Positions 1-8,838 of a stretch of DNA of 64,000 nucleotides are shown here, piece by piece. A program made the translations under genes and the position numbers. Positions within the stretch are counted from its first letter, which is position 1; every line of letters begins with the position of its first letter. The notes below the pieces were generated by a model, which was not told the origin of the DNA, made no database searches, and saw only the letters and a program-made list of their open reading frames with translations. Source of the DNA: Billgrantia lactosivorans (GTDB taxonomy: Bacteria; Pseudomonadota; Gammaproteobacteria; Pseudomonadales; Halomonadaceae); contig NZ_QHGY01000006.1 of the NCBI RefSeq assembly GCF_003254665.1, positions 102,868 through 166,867 on the forward strand. The letters run 5' to 3'.

Positions 1-2
1 GG

Positions 3-410
3 CACGGCGACGCCCTGCTGTCCGGCCTGGCCGAGCGCCCCTGGGCCATCATCGCCCCGGCGCTGTTCACCGCCGAGCTGCTCACCTTCCTGGTGATGGG
101 CTGGCTGATCCACGGCGTGGCGCGCGCCCACCGCCTGCGGCTGAGCCACCGCGACGCCTACTTCCTCGCCGCCATGGCGCCGCTGCCGCTGTGGTTCTCC
201 TCGCTGACGCTGTTCGTTCCCGACATGGTGTTCATCGTCTGTGGCGTGCTGCTGGCGATGATGCTGTCGTGCGGGCTGATCTACCACGGCCTGCAGGCGC
301 TCGCCGAGCGTGAGGAGGACGACATCATGGTGATGTCGGCCACCTACACGGTCATGGCCTTCGGGCTGATGGCGTGGGGCATTCTTCTGGCCCTGGTCTG
401 GGCCCTGTAG
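3..410 (+). CDS. Yip1-family integral membrane protein, 5' end missing
   Basis: The reading frame is open from the left edge of the window, so the N-terminus is missing; the first internal ATG is at 93 but coding clearly continues upstream of it. The visible 135 or so residues are strongly hydrophobic and contain about four membrane-spanning stretches joined by short loops, with a charged loop (AEREEDD) before the last helix. This pattern resembles the Yip1/DUF1282 family of small inner-membrane proteins, whose bacterial role is poorly defined. The 3' end overlaps the end of the convergent RND transporter gene by 59 bp. The family call rests on overall pattern, not on a catalytic motif. Confidence 0.6.
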   Translation, partial: HGDALLSGLAERPWAIIAPALFTAELLTFLVMGWLIHGVARAHRLRLSHRDAYFLAAMAPLPLWFSSLTLFVPDMVFIVCGVLLAMMLSCGLIYHGLQALAEREEDDIMVMSATYTVMAFGLMAWGILLALVWAL

Positions 411-3400
411 CGCGCTTGCCGCACAGCCCCCAGTCGTCGAACAGCACGTAGAGCGCCGGGATCGCCACCAGCACCAGTACGGTGGCGCTGAGCAGGCCGA
501 ACACCACCGAGATCACCAGCGGCTTGATGGCCGCCGCCTGGGTGCTGGTCTCGGCCAGCAGCGGCAGCAGACCGGCGATGGTCGTCGTCGTCGAGATCAG
601 GATGGCGCGCAGCCGGTCGCGGCTGGCCTGCCCCGCCGCCGCCACGGCATCCAGGCCACGTTCGCGGTGGGCCTTTATGAACTGGATCAGCAGGATGGCG
701 TTGTTGACCACGATGCCGGCCAGCGACGCCGCGCCGATCAGCGACGGCAGGGAGAGGTAGTAGCCCATCAGCACGTGTCCCCACAGTGCCCCGATGAACG
801 CCAGCGGGATCGACAGCATCACGATCAGCGGCTCGATGTAGCTGCGGAACTGGAACGACAGGATCACGAAGATGCCCAGCAGGCCGATCAGCAGGCCGCG
901 ACGGATCGAGGCGCCGGTCTCGGCGGAGCTGGCCACCTGCCCCTCGAAGGCCAGGTCCACGTCGGGGTGGCGCGCCTGGAAGGCCGACAGCCAGCCGCGG
1001 CTTCTCAGGTCGTCGACGATGGCCTGACCGCTGGCCTGGCGAGCATCGACGCTGGCCTCCACGGTGACGGTGCGCCGCCCGTCGAGGCGGGTGATGCGCG
1101 CCCAGTCGCGGCGCGCCTCCACGTCGGCCACCACCGAGAGCGGCACCCGGCTGCCGTCGGGCAGAGTGATCGTCAGATCGGCCAGGTCATCCAGGTCATC
1201 GCGGTCGGCTTGCGCCTGGCGCACCAGCACCTCGATCTCCTGCTTGCCGATGCGCTGGGTATCGGCGACTTCACCGAGCAGGGCCGCACGCAGCTGACCG
1301 GCCACCTCCTCGGCGGAGAGGCCCAGGCCGTGGGCGCCTTCGGCCAGCGAGTAGGCGCGCTGGGGCTTGCCCAGGCGCAGGTCGTCGATGACGTTGTAGA
1401 CGGCATCGTAGCTCCCCAGTTGGCTGGCCAGCTCCGTGGCGGCCGCCTTCAGGGCATCCAGCTCCTCGCCGACAAGCCGCACCTCGATCGGCACGCCAGC
1501 GGGACCGAGCCCCGGCTCCTGGATGATCAGGCGCTGCAGCCCATCGATCTCGCCGATCGCCTCCTGCCAGGCCGCGGTCAGCTCGTCGAGGGTGACGCGG
1601 CGCCGCTCGGCGGTGAGCAGGTCGACGCTGACCGTGGCCACGTGCGGTCCCGACTCCCTGGCGCTGGGGTTGTGGTTGAAGCGCACCTGGATCGCCTCCA
1701 CCAGCGCAGCACCCTCCGGTTGGTCGGGCGAATAACGCGCGTCGAGCTCGCGCATGGCCGCTTCGACCCGCTCGGCCACCGCCTCGGTGCGCGCCAGCGG
1801 CGTGCCCTGGGGCATCAGGATGCGCGCCTCCAGCACGTCGCCGTCGATGTCGGGCATCGCCTCGCTGCCGATATGGCCGCCGGCCATGAAGCCGACCGAG
1901 CCCAGCAGCACGGCCAGCATGGCCCCCAGCACCGCGTGGCGCCAGCGGATCGCCCCGTCGGCGAACCGGCCCACTCCCTCACGAAACCGCTCGAAGCCGC
2001 TGTCGAAGGCGGTGCGTAGACGCGAGTCGTGGCCGCGCCGAAGGTGGCTCACGCTGCCCTTCAGGTGGTGGGGGAGAATCCAGAACGCCTCGACCAGGCT
2101 CGCTGCCAGGGCGGCGACCAGCACCACCGGCAGCACCTCGAGCACCGCCCCCAGCTCGCCGGCCAGGAAGGAGAGCGGCAGGAATACCGCCGCGGTGGTC
2201 AGGAACGACGACAGTACCCCGGGCAGTACCTGGCGGGTGCCGGCCACCACCGCCGCGAGCGGCGTGTTGCTCACGCCGGCGCGGGCGGCGATGCTGTCGG
2301 TGATGACGATGGTGTCGTCCATGACGATGCCGATGGCCATCAGCAGCGCCACCAGGGTGATCATGTTGAGCGACAGCCCGGTGAGCGCCATCACCACGAA
2401 GGCGCCCATGAAGGCCGCCGGCAGCCCCAGCACCGCCCACAGCGCCAGGCGGGGGCGGAAGAACAGGCTCATCACCAGGATCACCAGCACCAGGCCCATG
2501 ATGCCGTTGACGACCAGCATCCGCAGGCGGTCGCGCACGATGCCGGTCATGTCCTGGGTCAGGCTCAACGAGATGCCCGCGTCGAAGCGCTGCCGCTCCG
2601 CCTCGACCAGCGCCTCGAGACGTGCCTTCACCGCCAGGGCATCGTCATGCAGACTCTTGCTCACCGCCAGCACCAGCGCCGGCTCGCCGTTGAAGCGAAG
2701 CTGCTCCTCCTCGCGCTCGCCGGCTTCGGTGAGGGTGGCGATGTCGCCCAGGGTCAGCTCGCCGCCGGCCCGATCGGAGACCACCACGAGACTTTCCAGC
2801 TCGCGCAACGAGCGTCGCTGGTCGCTGAAGCGCAGCAGGATGTCGCGATCCGGCGTCTCCAGGGTGCCCAGCGGCAGGTCCAGGCTCTGGGCAGCGATGC
2901 GTCGCGCCAGCTCGCGGGCCGAGAGGCCATGCTGGCCGAGCACCTCGCCGGGCACCTCCACCTGCCACTGGCGCTGGGACATGCCGTGGATCGCCACGTC
3001 GGCGACGCCCGGCAGCGCCATGATGCGCTGCTCCAGGCGCAGGGCATACGCCTCGAGCTGGCGGAGAGGCATGTCGGCGGAGACCGCGATCGCGGCCACC
3101 GGGTCGCTGCGGTGCAGTTCACGCACCACCGGCGGCTCGGCCCGCGCGGGCAGCTCGGTCATCGCCCCCACCTCGGTGTCGATCTCGCTGAGGAAGCGCA
3201 GGGCGTTGCCGCCGGCCTGCATGGTCGCGGTGGCGCTGGCCAGGTTGTCCTGGGCCACGCAGACGAACTCGTCGAGGTACGGGACGCCTGCCACCGCCTC
3301 GTGCAGGCGGCGGCACACGGCGTCCTCGACGTCGGCGGCGCTCGCCCCGCGATAGACCACCTCGATGCTCGCCTCCACCGGCCGATAGTCGGGGAAGGTC

Positions 3401-3498
3401 TCGCGCTTGAGCTGTGGGGCAGCGAAGAGCCCCGCGGCCAGCAACAGCAGCAGCAGCAGGTTGGCTGCCGTGGGATGACCCGCAAACCAGCGGATCAT
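352..3498 (-). CDS. RND-family efflux pump inner-membrane permease (AcrB/MexF-like)
   Basis: The product is 1048 residues, the usual length of a hydrophobe/amphiphile efflux (HAE1-type) RND transporter, a proton-driven inner-membrane pump that works with a periplasmic adaptor and an outer-membrane channel. TM1 lies at residues 12-28. Two large periplasmic domains separate TM1-TM2 and TM7-TM8. The TM4 proton-relay aspartate pair is present at about residues 394-395 (IGIVMDDTIV). The C-terminus ends PALYVLFDDWG followed by a short tail. It is the last gene of the tetR-adaptor-pump operon and overlaps the adaptor stop by 4 bp (ATGA). No outer-membrane channel gene is adjacent, so a TolC-like protein from elsewhere is presumably used. 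The substrate cannot be read from sequence. Confidence 0.93.
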   Translation of the reverse strand: MIRWFAGHPTAANLLLLLLLAAGLFAAPQLKRETFPDYRPVEASIEVVYRGASAADVEDAVCRRLHEAVAGVPYLDEFVCVAQDNLASATATMQAGGNALRFLSEIDTEVGAMTELPARAEPPVVRELHRSDPVAAIAVSADMPLRQLEAYALRLEQRIMALPGVADVAIHGMSQRQWQVEVPGEVLGQHGLSARELARRIAAQSLDLPLGTLETPDRDILLRFSDQRRSLRELESLVVVSDRAGGELTLGDIATLTEAGEREEEQLRFNGEPALVLAVSKSLHDDALAVKARLEALVEAERQRFDAGISLSLTQDMTGIVRDRLRMLVVNGIMGLVLVILVMSLFFRPRLALWAVLGLPAAFMGAFVVMALTGLSLNMITLVALLMAIGIVMDDTIVITDSIAARAGVSNTPLAAVVAGTRQVLPGVLSSFLTTAAVFLPLSFLAGELGAVLEVLPVVLVAALAASLVEAFWILPHHLKGSVSHLRRGHDSRLRTAFDSGFERFREGVGRFADGAIRWRHAVLGAMLAVLLGSVGFMAGGHIGSEAMPDIDGDVLEARILMPQGTPLARTEAVAERVEAAMRELDARYSPDQPEGAALVEAIQVRFNHNPSARESGPHVATVSVDLLTAERRRVTLDELTAAWQEAIGEIDGLQRLIIQEPGLGPAGVPIEVRLVGEELDALKAAATELASQLGSYDAVYNVIDDLRLGKPQRAYSLAEGAHGLGLSAEEVAGQLRAALLGEVADTQRIGKQEIEVLVRQAQADRDDLDDLADLTITLPDGSRVPLSVVADVEARRDWARITRLDGRRTVTVEASVDARQASGQAIVDDLRSRGWLSAFQARHPDVDLAFEGQVASSAETGASIRRGLLIGLLGIFVILSFQFRSYIEPLIVMLSIPLAFIGALWGHVLMGYYLSLPSLIGAASLAGIVVNNAILLIQFIKAHRERGLDAVAAAGQASRDRLRAILISTTTTIAGLLPLLAETSTQAAAIKPLVISVVFGLLSATVLVLVAIPALYVLFDDWGLCGKRATGPRPGPEECPTPSARRP

Positions 3499-4862
3499 GG
3501 TCGCTCTCCCGCCGCCCGCTCGACCAGCCGACGCTCGAGCGCTTCGTCACGCCGGGGGGCCAGCGCCATGCCCTGTATGGCGTTGTCGAGGTCGTCCACC
3601 ACCACCCGGTCGCCCGGCGCGAGGCCCGCGGCGACCACCGCCAGCCCGCCCTGCTCGAACGCGACCTCCATCTGACGGCGCACCAGGCGGTCCTCGTCGT
3701 CCACCAGGTACAGCTCCCCCTGGTGTACCGCGCTGGCCGGCACCGCCAGCAGCGGCTCGCGGCTCGGCGTCGAGAGACGCACCCGGGTGTACATGTCGCG
3801 CTGCAGCGGCGGGCGATCGGGCGGCAGGACATCCCGGTAGGGATCCGCGACGCGAACCACCGCGCGCACGGTGCGCGTGGCCGGGTCCAGGCCGCTGGCG
3901 ACCCGCACCAGCCGCCCCGTCCAGCCCACGCCCTCGGCGCCGACCAGCGCCACTTCGGCCTCGATGTCGGCCAGCGCCAGGCGCTCGCTCAGCTCCAGCG
4001 CGCTGCGGGGCGGCTCGTCGGGCACCGCGCCCGCCAGCAGGCGCCGCATCATGGCGATGGGGACATGCGCCTCGACCTCGGCCGCCGCCAGGCTGTCGGC
4101 CTGGAACAGCCGCTGGCCGGCGTGCACGAACTGGTGCCGCTCCACCTCGACGTCGGCCAGGCGCAGGTCGTAGGGGGCCACGATGCGAGTATCCTCCAGA
4201 TCGCGCCGGGCCTGGGCCAGGCGCGTGGCGGCACGCTCGCGCTGGGCGGCGAGGACGTCGCGCCGAGACGGCAGCAGCGACAGGGTGTTCTCCTGCGCGG
4301 CCACCGCCAGGCGCTGCCCCACGGTAGTGCGGCGCTGCTCGTCGCGTCGCGAGGTGGAAACCGAGCCGTTCTCCGCCAGGCGCTCGATGCGCGACAGCTC
4401 CTGCTCGGCCAGGGCGAGCGCCTCCTGCTCCAGCGCCAGCAGGCGGCGGGCGTTGTCCGCTTCGGCCTCGAGCTGCTCGCGTTCGGCGGCCAGGCTGGCC
4501 AGCTCGGCCTCGGCTTCGGCGACGACCAGCTCGTAGCGGCTGGGGTCCAGCGCCACCAGCAGGGTGCCCGCGGCCAGCAGGGTGCCATTCTCCAGCTCGG
4601 GGTGGCGCTCCACGACGGGGCCGCTGACGTTGGCCACCGCCTGCCAGGTCTCGGCCGGGCGCGCCACGCCGTGGCCGCGCGCCTCGAGGCGAAACGGCAG
4701 GGGCCGGGCCTCGATGACCCGCACCGGAAGCGCCGATACCGTCGTTTCCTCGCGCTCGGGGGCCTCTCGGTTGCCCACGAGCACCACCAGCAGCGCCGTG
4801 CCCGCGGCGACCCCGGCGAGTACCGCCAATGCCCGCCCCAGGCGCTGGCCGCGGCGGCTCAC
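3495..4862 (-). CDS. RND efflux periplasmic adaptor (membrane fusion protein)
   Basis: The product has 455 residues. An N-terminal membrane anchor (about residues 11-29) is followed by a lipoyl-like half motif, a long alpha-helical hairpin rich in Ala/Glu/Leu/Arg (about 110-220, coiled coil), the second lipoyl half, and beta-barrel and membrane-proximal domains. This is the HlyD/AcrA adaptor architecture that links the pump to an outer-membrane channel. It starts with the ATG at 4862, which overlaps the tetR stop in an ATGA, and its stop overlaps the pump start, so the three genes are probably translated as one coupled operon. No lipobox was seen, so anchoring is by the N-terminal helix rather than by lipid. 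Confidence 0.9.
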   Translation of the reverse strand: MSRRGQRLGRALAVLAGVAAGTALLVVLVGNREAPEREETTVSALPVRVIEARPLPFRLEARGHGVARPAETWQAVANVSGPVVERHPELENGTLLAAGTLLVALDPSRYELVVAEAEAELASLAAEREQLEAEADNARRLLALEQEALALAEQELSRIERLAENGSVSTSRRDEQRRTTVGQRLAVAAQENTLSLLPSRRDVLAAQRERAATRLAQARRDLEDTRIVAPYDLRLADVEVERHQFVHAGQRLFQADSLAAAEVEAHVPIAMMRRLLAGAVPDEPPRSALELSERLALADIEAEVALVGAEGVGWTGRLVRVASGLDPATRTVRAVVRVADPYRDVLPPDRPPLQRDMYTRVRLSTPSREPLLAVPASAVHQGELYLVDDEDRLVRRQMEVAFEQGGLAVVAAGLAPGDRVVVDDLDNAIQGMALAPRRDEALERRLVERAAGERP

Positions 4863-5482
4863 GGGGCCACCTCGCGTGCGGCATGGATGCCATGGCAGTA
4901 GAGCTCGAAGGCCCCCCGGGCCTGTCGGGCGACATGGCTCACGTTGCCGATCATCAACGTCTGCATGACCAGCCCCTGGATGGTACCGATGAACTGCGTG
5001 GCGGCGGCCTCGATGTCGAGCCCCTGGCGCAGTTCACCGGTGGCCTGGGCCTGGCCCAGCAGTTGCTCGACCCGTTCGCGGTAGCGAAACAGCAGGGTAC
5101 GCACCAGGCGCCGGGCCGGAGTCGGCCGCGCATGCTGCAGCTGCCCCATCATCAGCCGGGGCACGCCGGGGTGCTCGACGATGAAGGCGATGTGGGCATG
5201 GAACATCGCCTCCAGCGCGGCAAGGGGGCCGTCGGCTTCGGCAGACGTTGCGGCGGCATCCAGCCGCTGCATCACGCGCTCGCCCACCCAGCCGATCACG
5301 GCCTCCCAGATGGCGTCCTTGCTCGGGAAATGGCGAAACAGCGCGCCCTGGGTCACACGCATGTGCCTGGCGATGGCGCCCGTGGTGATATTGGCCGGGT
5401 CATCCTGCGCACTCAGCTCGACCACCGCCTCGATCGTGCGCTCACGGCGGGCCTCGGCGGAAAGGGTGCGTTTGGTCGTCAT
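4859..5482 (-). CDS. TetR/AcrR-family transcriptional repressor of the efflux operon
   Basis: The product has 207 residues. The N-terminal 60 residues form a TetR helix-turn-helix (ITTGAIARHMRVTQGALFRHF), with the GALFRHF recognition-helix end typical of the family. The rest is the all-helical ligand-binding and dimerisation domain. It is the first gene of the operon with the adaptor and pump. A perfect 36-bp palindrome begins 9 bp upstream of its start codon and is the obvious operator, so the regulator is expected to repress its own operon. Upstream of the ATG at 5482 there is a GAGG ribosome-binding site. The inducing ligand is unknown. Confidence 0.9.
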   Translation of the reverse strand: MTTKRTLSAEARRERTIEAVVELSAQDDPANITTGAIARHMRVTQGALFRHFPSKDAIWEAVIGWVGERVMQRLDAAATSAEADGPLAALEAMFHAHIAFIVEHPGVPRLMMGQLQHARPTPARRLVRTLLFRYRERVEQLLGQAQATGELRQGLDIEAAATQFIGTIQGLVMQTLMIGNVSHVARQARGAFELYCHGIHAAREVAP

Positions 5483-5490
5483 GTGAGCCT

Positions 5491-5526
5491 CGCCATAAGA
5501 TAGTAATCGATTACTATCTTATGGCG
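5491..5526. promoter_or_regulatory. Perfect 36-bp palindrome, probable TetR operator
   Basis: The 36 bases read identically on both strands, with half-site CGCCATAAGATAGTAATC and centre at 5508/5509. The inner part (TAGTAATCGATTACTA) resembles known TetR-type efflux operators. It ends 9 bp from the tetR start codon, so bound repressor would cover the promoter or 5' leader of tetR-adaptor-pump. The divergent ubiU gene starts 111 bp to the right and could also be affected. Confidence 0.88.
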
Positions 5527-5562
5527 CAGTGCCTCGCACCGCCAGCACTATCCCGCTTCGCC

Positions 5563-5576
5563 ATGACCCTCATCAA
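5563..5576 (+). promoter_or_regulatory. Degenerate FNR/Anr-like box upstream of ubiU
   Basis: ATGAC-CCTC-ATCAA compares with the consensus TTGAT-N4-ATCAA: the right half is perfect and the left half matches three of five. It lies about 62 bp before the ubiU ATG, a plausible distance for an activator site at -41.5. It would fit anaerobic induction of ubiUV. The match alone is weak evidence. Confidence 0.4.
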
Positions 5577-5637
5577 AAGCGGCACTCGCGTAGTCGACTA
5601 GCATGGTCGGGTTTACCCAGACTGCGAGGAGAGCGAC

Positions 5638-6633
5638 ATGGAGCTCGTCTGCCCGGCCGGCAACCTGCCGGCCCTGAAGCGGGCGGTGGATGAAGGCGCC
5701 GATGCCGTCTACTTCGGCTTCCAGAACGCCACCAACGCCCGGCAGTTCGCCGGCCTCAACTTCACCGACAAGCGCGCCCGCGAAGGCATCGACTACGCCC
5801 ATGCCCGCGGCAAGCGGGTGTTCTGTGCCATCAACACCTATCCGCAGCCCGACGGCTGGGCCCAGTGGACCCGCGCCGTGGACCAGGCCGCCGAGCTCGG
5901 CGTCGATGCCCTGATCATGGCCGACATGGGCCTGCTCGACTACGCCGCTCGGCGCTACCCCGACCTCGCCCGCCACCTCTCGGTGCAGGGCTCGGCCACC
6001 AGCCATGAGGCCCTGCGCTTCTACCACGACCAGTTCGGCATCAAGCGCGCCGTACTGCCGCGGGTGCTCTCCATCACCCAGGTGCGCGACCTGGCCAGGC
6101 AGAGCCCGGTGGAGCTCGAGGTGTTCGCCTTCGGCAGCCTGTGCATCATGGCCGAAGGGCGCTGCTACCTGTCGTCGTACCTCACCAGCGAGTCGCCCAA
6201 TACCCGCGGGGTCTGCTCGCCGGCGGCCCACGTACGCTGGGAGGAGACCCCGCAAGGGCTGGAGTCGCGGCTCAACGGCGTGCTGATCGACCGCTATGGC
6301 GAGGGCGAGCGGGCCGGCTACCCCACTCTGTGCAAGGGGCGCTTCGAGGTCGGCGGCGAGACCTACCACGCCATCGAGGAGCCCACCAGCCTCAACACCC
6401 TGGAGCTGCTGCCGGAGCTCGCCGAACTCGGCATCAGCGCGGTGAAGATCGAGGGCCGCCAGCGCAGCCCCGCCTACGTGTCGAAGGTGGCGGGGATCTG
6501 GCGCCAGGCGCTGGACCGCCTGGCGAAGACGCCCGAGCGCTTCCACCCCGACCCCGCCTGGATGGCGAGCCTCGGCGAAGTCTCCGAGGGCGCCACCACC
6601 ACCCTGGGCGCCTACGAACGCCGCTGGAAATAG
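5638..6633 (+). CDS. ubiU: UbiU, oxygen-independent ubiquinone hydroxylation protein (U32 family)
   Basis: The product has 331 residues and is a U32 'peptidase' family protein. UbiU and UbiV form a heterodimer, each with a [4Fe-4S] cluster, that hydroxylates ubiquinone precursors without O2. The four cluster cysteines are at 169, 176, 193 and 232 (GSLC, GRC, GVC, TLC), the same positions known for E. coli UbiU. The start ATG at 5638 has a GAGGAG ribosome-binding site. ubiV follows 8 bp after the stop. The third partner, UbiT, is not here but at 41811-42293 in this window, upstream of nrdJ. A degenerate Anr-like box precedes the gene. Confidence 0.95.
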   Translation: MELVCPAGNLPALKRAVDEGADAVYFGFQNATNARQFAGLNFTDKRAREGIDYAHARGKRVFCAINTYPQPDGWAQWTRAVDQAAELGVDALIMADMGLLDYAARRYPDLARHLSVQGSATSHEALRFYHDQFGIKRAVLPRVLSITQVRDLARQSPVELEVFAFGSLCIMAEGRCYLSSYLTSESPNTRGVCSPAAHVRWEETPQGLESRLNGVLIDRYGEGERAGYPTLCKGRFEVGGETYHAIEEPTSLNTLELLPELAELGISAVKIEGRQRSPAYVSKVAGIWRQALDRLAKTPERFHPDPAWMASLGEVSEGATTTLGAYERRWK

Positions 6634-6641
6634 GAGGTTTC

Positions 6642-7556
6642 ATGTCATCCGATTCCCTGCAGCTCGCCCTGGGCCCGGTGCTGTTCTACTGGACCCGCGA
6701 GCGCTACGCCGACTTCTACCGCGAGGCCGCCGACTGGCCGGTTCAGATCGTCACCCTGGGCGAGTCCGTCTGCTCTCGCCGCCGCGACATGAAGCTCGAC
6801 GACTGGCTCGGCATCGGCCGCGAGCTGGCCCAGAGCGGCAAGCAGGTGGTGCTGGCGAGCCAGACCCTGATCGAGTCCGAGGCCGACCTGCGCGACCTGC
6901 GCAAGCTGTGCGACAACGGCGAGTTCACCGTCGAGGCCAATGACCAGAGCGCCCTGCAGCGCCTGAGCGCCGCCGGCCTGCCTTTCGTTGCCGGGGCGGC
7001 GCTGAACCTCTACAACCCGGCTTCCATCGGCGTGATGGCCCGGGCCGGCATGCGCCGCTGGCAGGCGCCGGTGGAGATGTCGCGCGACGACCTCGCCCGG
7101 CTGCTCGCCGACTGCGCCGCCGAAGGGCTCGAGCGGCCTTGCGAGGTGTTCGCCTACGGCCACCTGCCGCTGGCCTGGTCGTCGCGCTGCTTCACCGCGC
7201 GGCGCCACCAGAAGCCCAAGGACCGCTGCCAGTTCGTATGCCAGAAGTACCCCGAGGGCCTGGCACTGCGCTCACAGGAGTCGAAGGAAGTGTTCACGCT
7301 GAACGGCATCCAGACCCTCTCCGGCGCCTGCCAGGACCTGCGCCACGAGATCAAAGACATGGCCGCGATGGGCGTGGCCGTGGCGCGCCTGAGCCCGCGT
7401 GCCGAGGGCATGGCCGAGGTGGTCGCCGCCTTCGACGCCGCCCGCCGCGGCGAGCTGCCCGCCGCCGACCCGCTCAGCCTGGTCGAGGCCGAGGTATGCG
7501 ACGGCTACTGGCACGGCCGCCCGGGCATGGACAACAGCCGGCTGCCCGCCGGCTGA
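6642..7556 (+). CDS. ubiV: UbiV, oxygen-independent ubiquinone hydroxylation protein (U32 family)
   Basis: The product has 304 residues and is a shorter U32-family protein, the partner of UbiU. Candidate cluster cysteines are C44, C183, C196 and C200. The 13- and 4-residue spacing of the last three equals that of E. coli UbiV. The chosen start at 6642 follows the ubiU stop by 8 bp and is preceded by TAGGAGG. The frame stays open upstream, but that stretch overlaps ubiU and is not coding. Together with UbiU it allows ubiquinone synthesis under denitrifying conditions, which suits an organism with nir and nos genes in the same window. Confidence 0.94.
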   Translation: MSSDSLQLALGPVLFYWTRERYADFYREAADWPVQIVTLGESVCSRRRDMKLDDWLGIGRELAQSGKQVVLASQTLIESEADLRDLRKLCDNGEFTVEANDQSALQRLSAAGLPFVAGAALNLYNPASIGVMARAGMRRWQAPVEMSRDDLARLLADCAAEGLERPCEVFAYGHLPLAWSSRCFTARRHQKPKDRCQFVCQKYPEGLALRSQESKEVFTLNGIQTLSGACQDLRHEIKDMAAMGVAVARLSPRAEGMAEVVAAFDAARRGELPAADPLSLVEAEVCDGYWHGRPGMDNSRLPAG

Positions 7557-7676
7557 GCGGCTGCATGCCAGGCGCCGGGCAACGCACCGTCGTTCCGTCG
7601 CTGAACCGCCGGGCCAGCGCCCGGCATGGAGCCTTCGGCTGTGCAAGGAGCCTTCAGTTCGATTAGGAGCCCCCTC

Positions 7677-8426
7677 ATGATCGCCACTGACCCCGACACC
7701 CCCCGTCTCACCCCCATCGACGGCATCCGCCTGCCCATTGCAGGCCTGACCCGGATGACCACCCTGGACTACCCGGATCACCTGGCCTGCGTGGTGTTCC
7801 TGCAGGGCTGCCCGCTGCGCTGCGGCTACTGCGACAACAGCCAGCGGATGCCGCCGCGCCGCGGCGACGAGAGCGAGTGGCAGGCGGTGCGGGCGTTCCT
7901 CGAGAGCCGCCGGGGCCTGCTCGAGGCGGTGGTGTTCAGCGGCGGCGAGCCGACGCTGCACAACGCCCTGCCGGCGGCGGTACGCGAGGTGAGGGCGATG
8001 GGCTTCAAGGTCGGCTTGCACACCGCCGGCCCCTACCCGGCGCGGCTCTCGCGGCTGCTGCCGTGGCTCGACTGGGTGGGGCTCGACGTGAAGGGGCGCG
8101 GGCGCGACTTCGATCGAATCTGCGGGCGGCCGGGCATTTGGCAGCGCAACAGCCAGAGCCTGATGGCGCTGCTCGAAAGCGGGATCGACTTCGAGTGCCG
8201 TACCACCGTGCACTGGCGCGACTTTGATCTGGCCGACGTGGAGCGTCTGGCGCTGACCCTGGCCGACTGTGGCGTGCGCCGCTACGCCATCCAGGTGGCC
8301 CGCACCCGCCAGTGCCTCGACCCGGCCTACTGCCAGCCGGTGGAGAACGCCCCGCCGCGGGCGATGCTGGCCGGGCTGGTCAGGCGCCTGGGGCCGCACT
8401 TCGAACGCATCGAGCTCAGGAAGTGA
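7677..8426 (+). CDS. NrdG2-type radical SAM protein (anaerobic RNR activating protein)
   Basis: The product has 249 residues. The radical SAM motif CX3CX2C is at residues 45-52 (GCPLRCGYC) after a segment typical of the NrdG2 group of activases (IAGLTRMTTLDYP). A GGEPT SAM-binding motif follows (SGGEPTLH). The start ATG at 7677 has an upstream AGGAG; an in-frame ATG at 7626 lacks one. The gene lies 120 bp after ubiV on the same strand and may be cotranscribed. Its 3' end overlaps convergent cdd by 11 bp. The usual partner, nrdD, is not in the window, whereas class II nrdJab is. The true target is therefore open: a distant NrdD, or another glycyl-radical enzyme. Confidence 0.8.
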   Translation: MIATDPDTPRLTPIDGIRLPIAGLTRMTTLDYPDHLACVVFLQGCPLRCGYCDNSQRMPPRRGDESEWQAVRAFLESRRGLLEAVVFSGGEPTLHNALPAAVREVRAMGFKVGLHTAGPYPARLSRLLPWLDWVGLDVKGRGRDFDRICGRPGIWQRNSQSLMALLESGIDFECRTTVHWRDFDLADVERLALTLADCGVRRYAIQVARTRQCLDPAYCQPVENAPPRAMLAGLVRRLGPHFERIELRK

Positions 8427-8838
8427 GTTCCAGATTCTCCGGCCCGAAGGCATCGGGCAGCAGCTCGTCGATGGCGTAGCGCTTGAGCAGCCGGCCCTCG
8501 GCGTCGACCACATGGATGAGTGTCGCGGCGTCGGCGAACTCGCGGATGCGCTGGCGGCAGTCGCCGCAGGGTGAGCACAGGTGCTCGCCGGGGCCGATCA
8601 CGTAGACGTGGCGCAGCCGCCGTTCGCCGGCGCTGACCATGGCGGCGATGGCCGAGGCCTCGGCGCACAGCCCCTTGTAGTGGGCCACCTCGACGTTGGC
8701 ACCGACGTAGCGCGCGCCGCTCTCGCTCTCCACCATGGCGCCCACCGGATGTCGCGAATAGGGTGCGTAGGCATTGTCGCGCACCGCGATCAGCGCGCCG
8801 ACGACACTCGGATCGACCTGCGGATCGATATCGCTCAT
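8416..8838 (-). CDS. cdd: Cytidine deaminase
   Basis: The product has 140 residues, the size of the small tetrameric cytidine deaminases, which deaminate (deoxy)cytidine to (deoxy)uridine with a catalytic zinc. The zinc ligands and proton shuttle are visible: C58-A-E60 (GLCAEAS) and C91-x2-C94 in PCGDCRQ. It is the last gene of the nupC-deoCABD operon, and its start overlaps the deoD stop in an ATGA. Downstream it meets the convergent nrdG2-type gene with an 11-bp overlap. The position fits salvage: imported deoxycytidine becomes deoxyuridine, which DeoA can then cleave. Confidence 0.93.
   Translation of the reverse strand: MSDIDPQVDPSVVGALIAVRDNAYAPYSRHPVGAMVESESGARYVGANVEVAHYKGLCAEASAIAAMVSAGERRLRHVYVIGPGEHLCSPCGDCRQRIREFADAATLIHVVDAEGRLLKRYAIDELLPDAFGPENLELTS

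Noticed and set aside
352..410. Overlap of the Yip1-like and RND genes as an antisense regulatory device
   Set aside because: Convergent 3' overlaps of this size are common in compact GC-rich genomes. Nothing else points to regulation.
667..3675. Long plus-strand open frames opposite the RND pump and adaptor genes
   Set aside because: They are antisense to well-recognised coding sequences and are rich in Gln, His, Arg and Ala, as expected for shadows of GC-rich genes. No domain or ribosome-binding site supports them.
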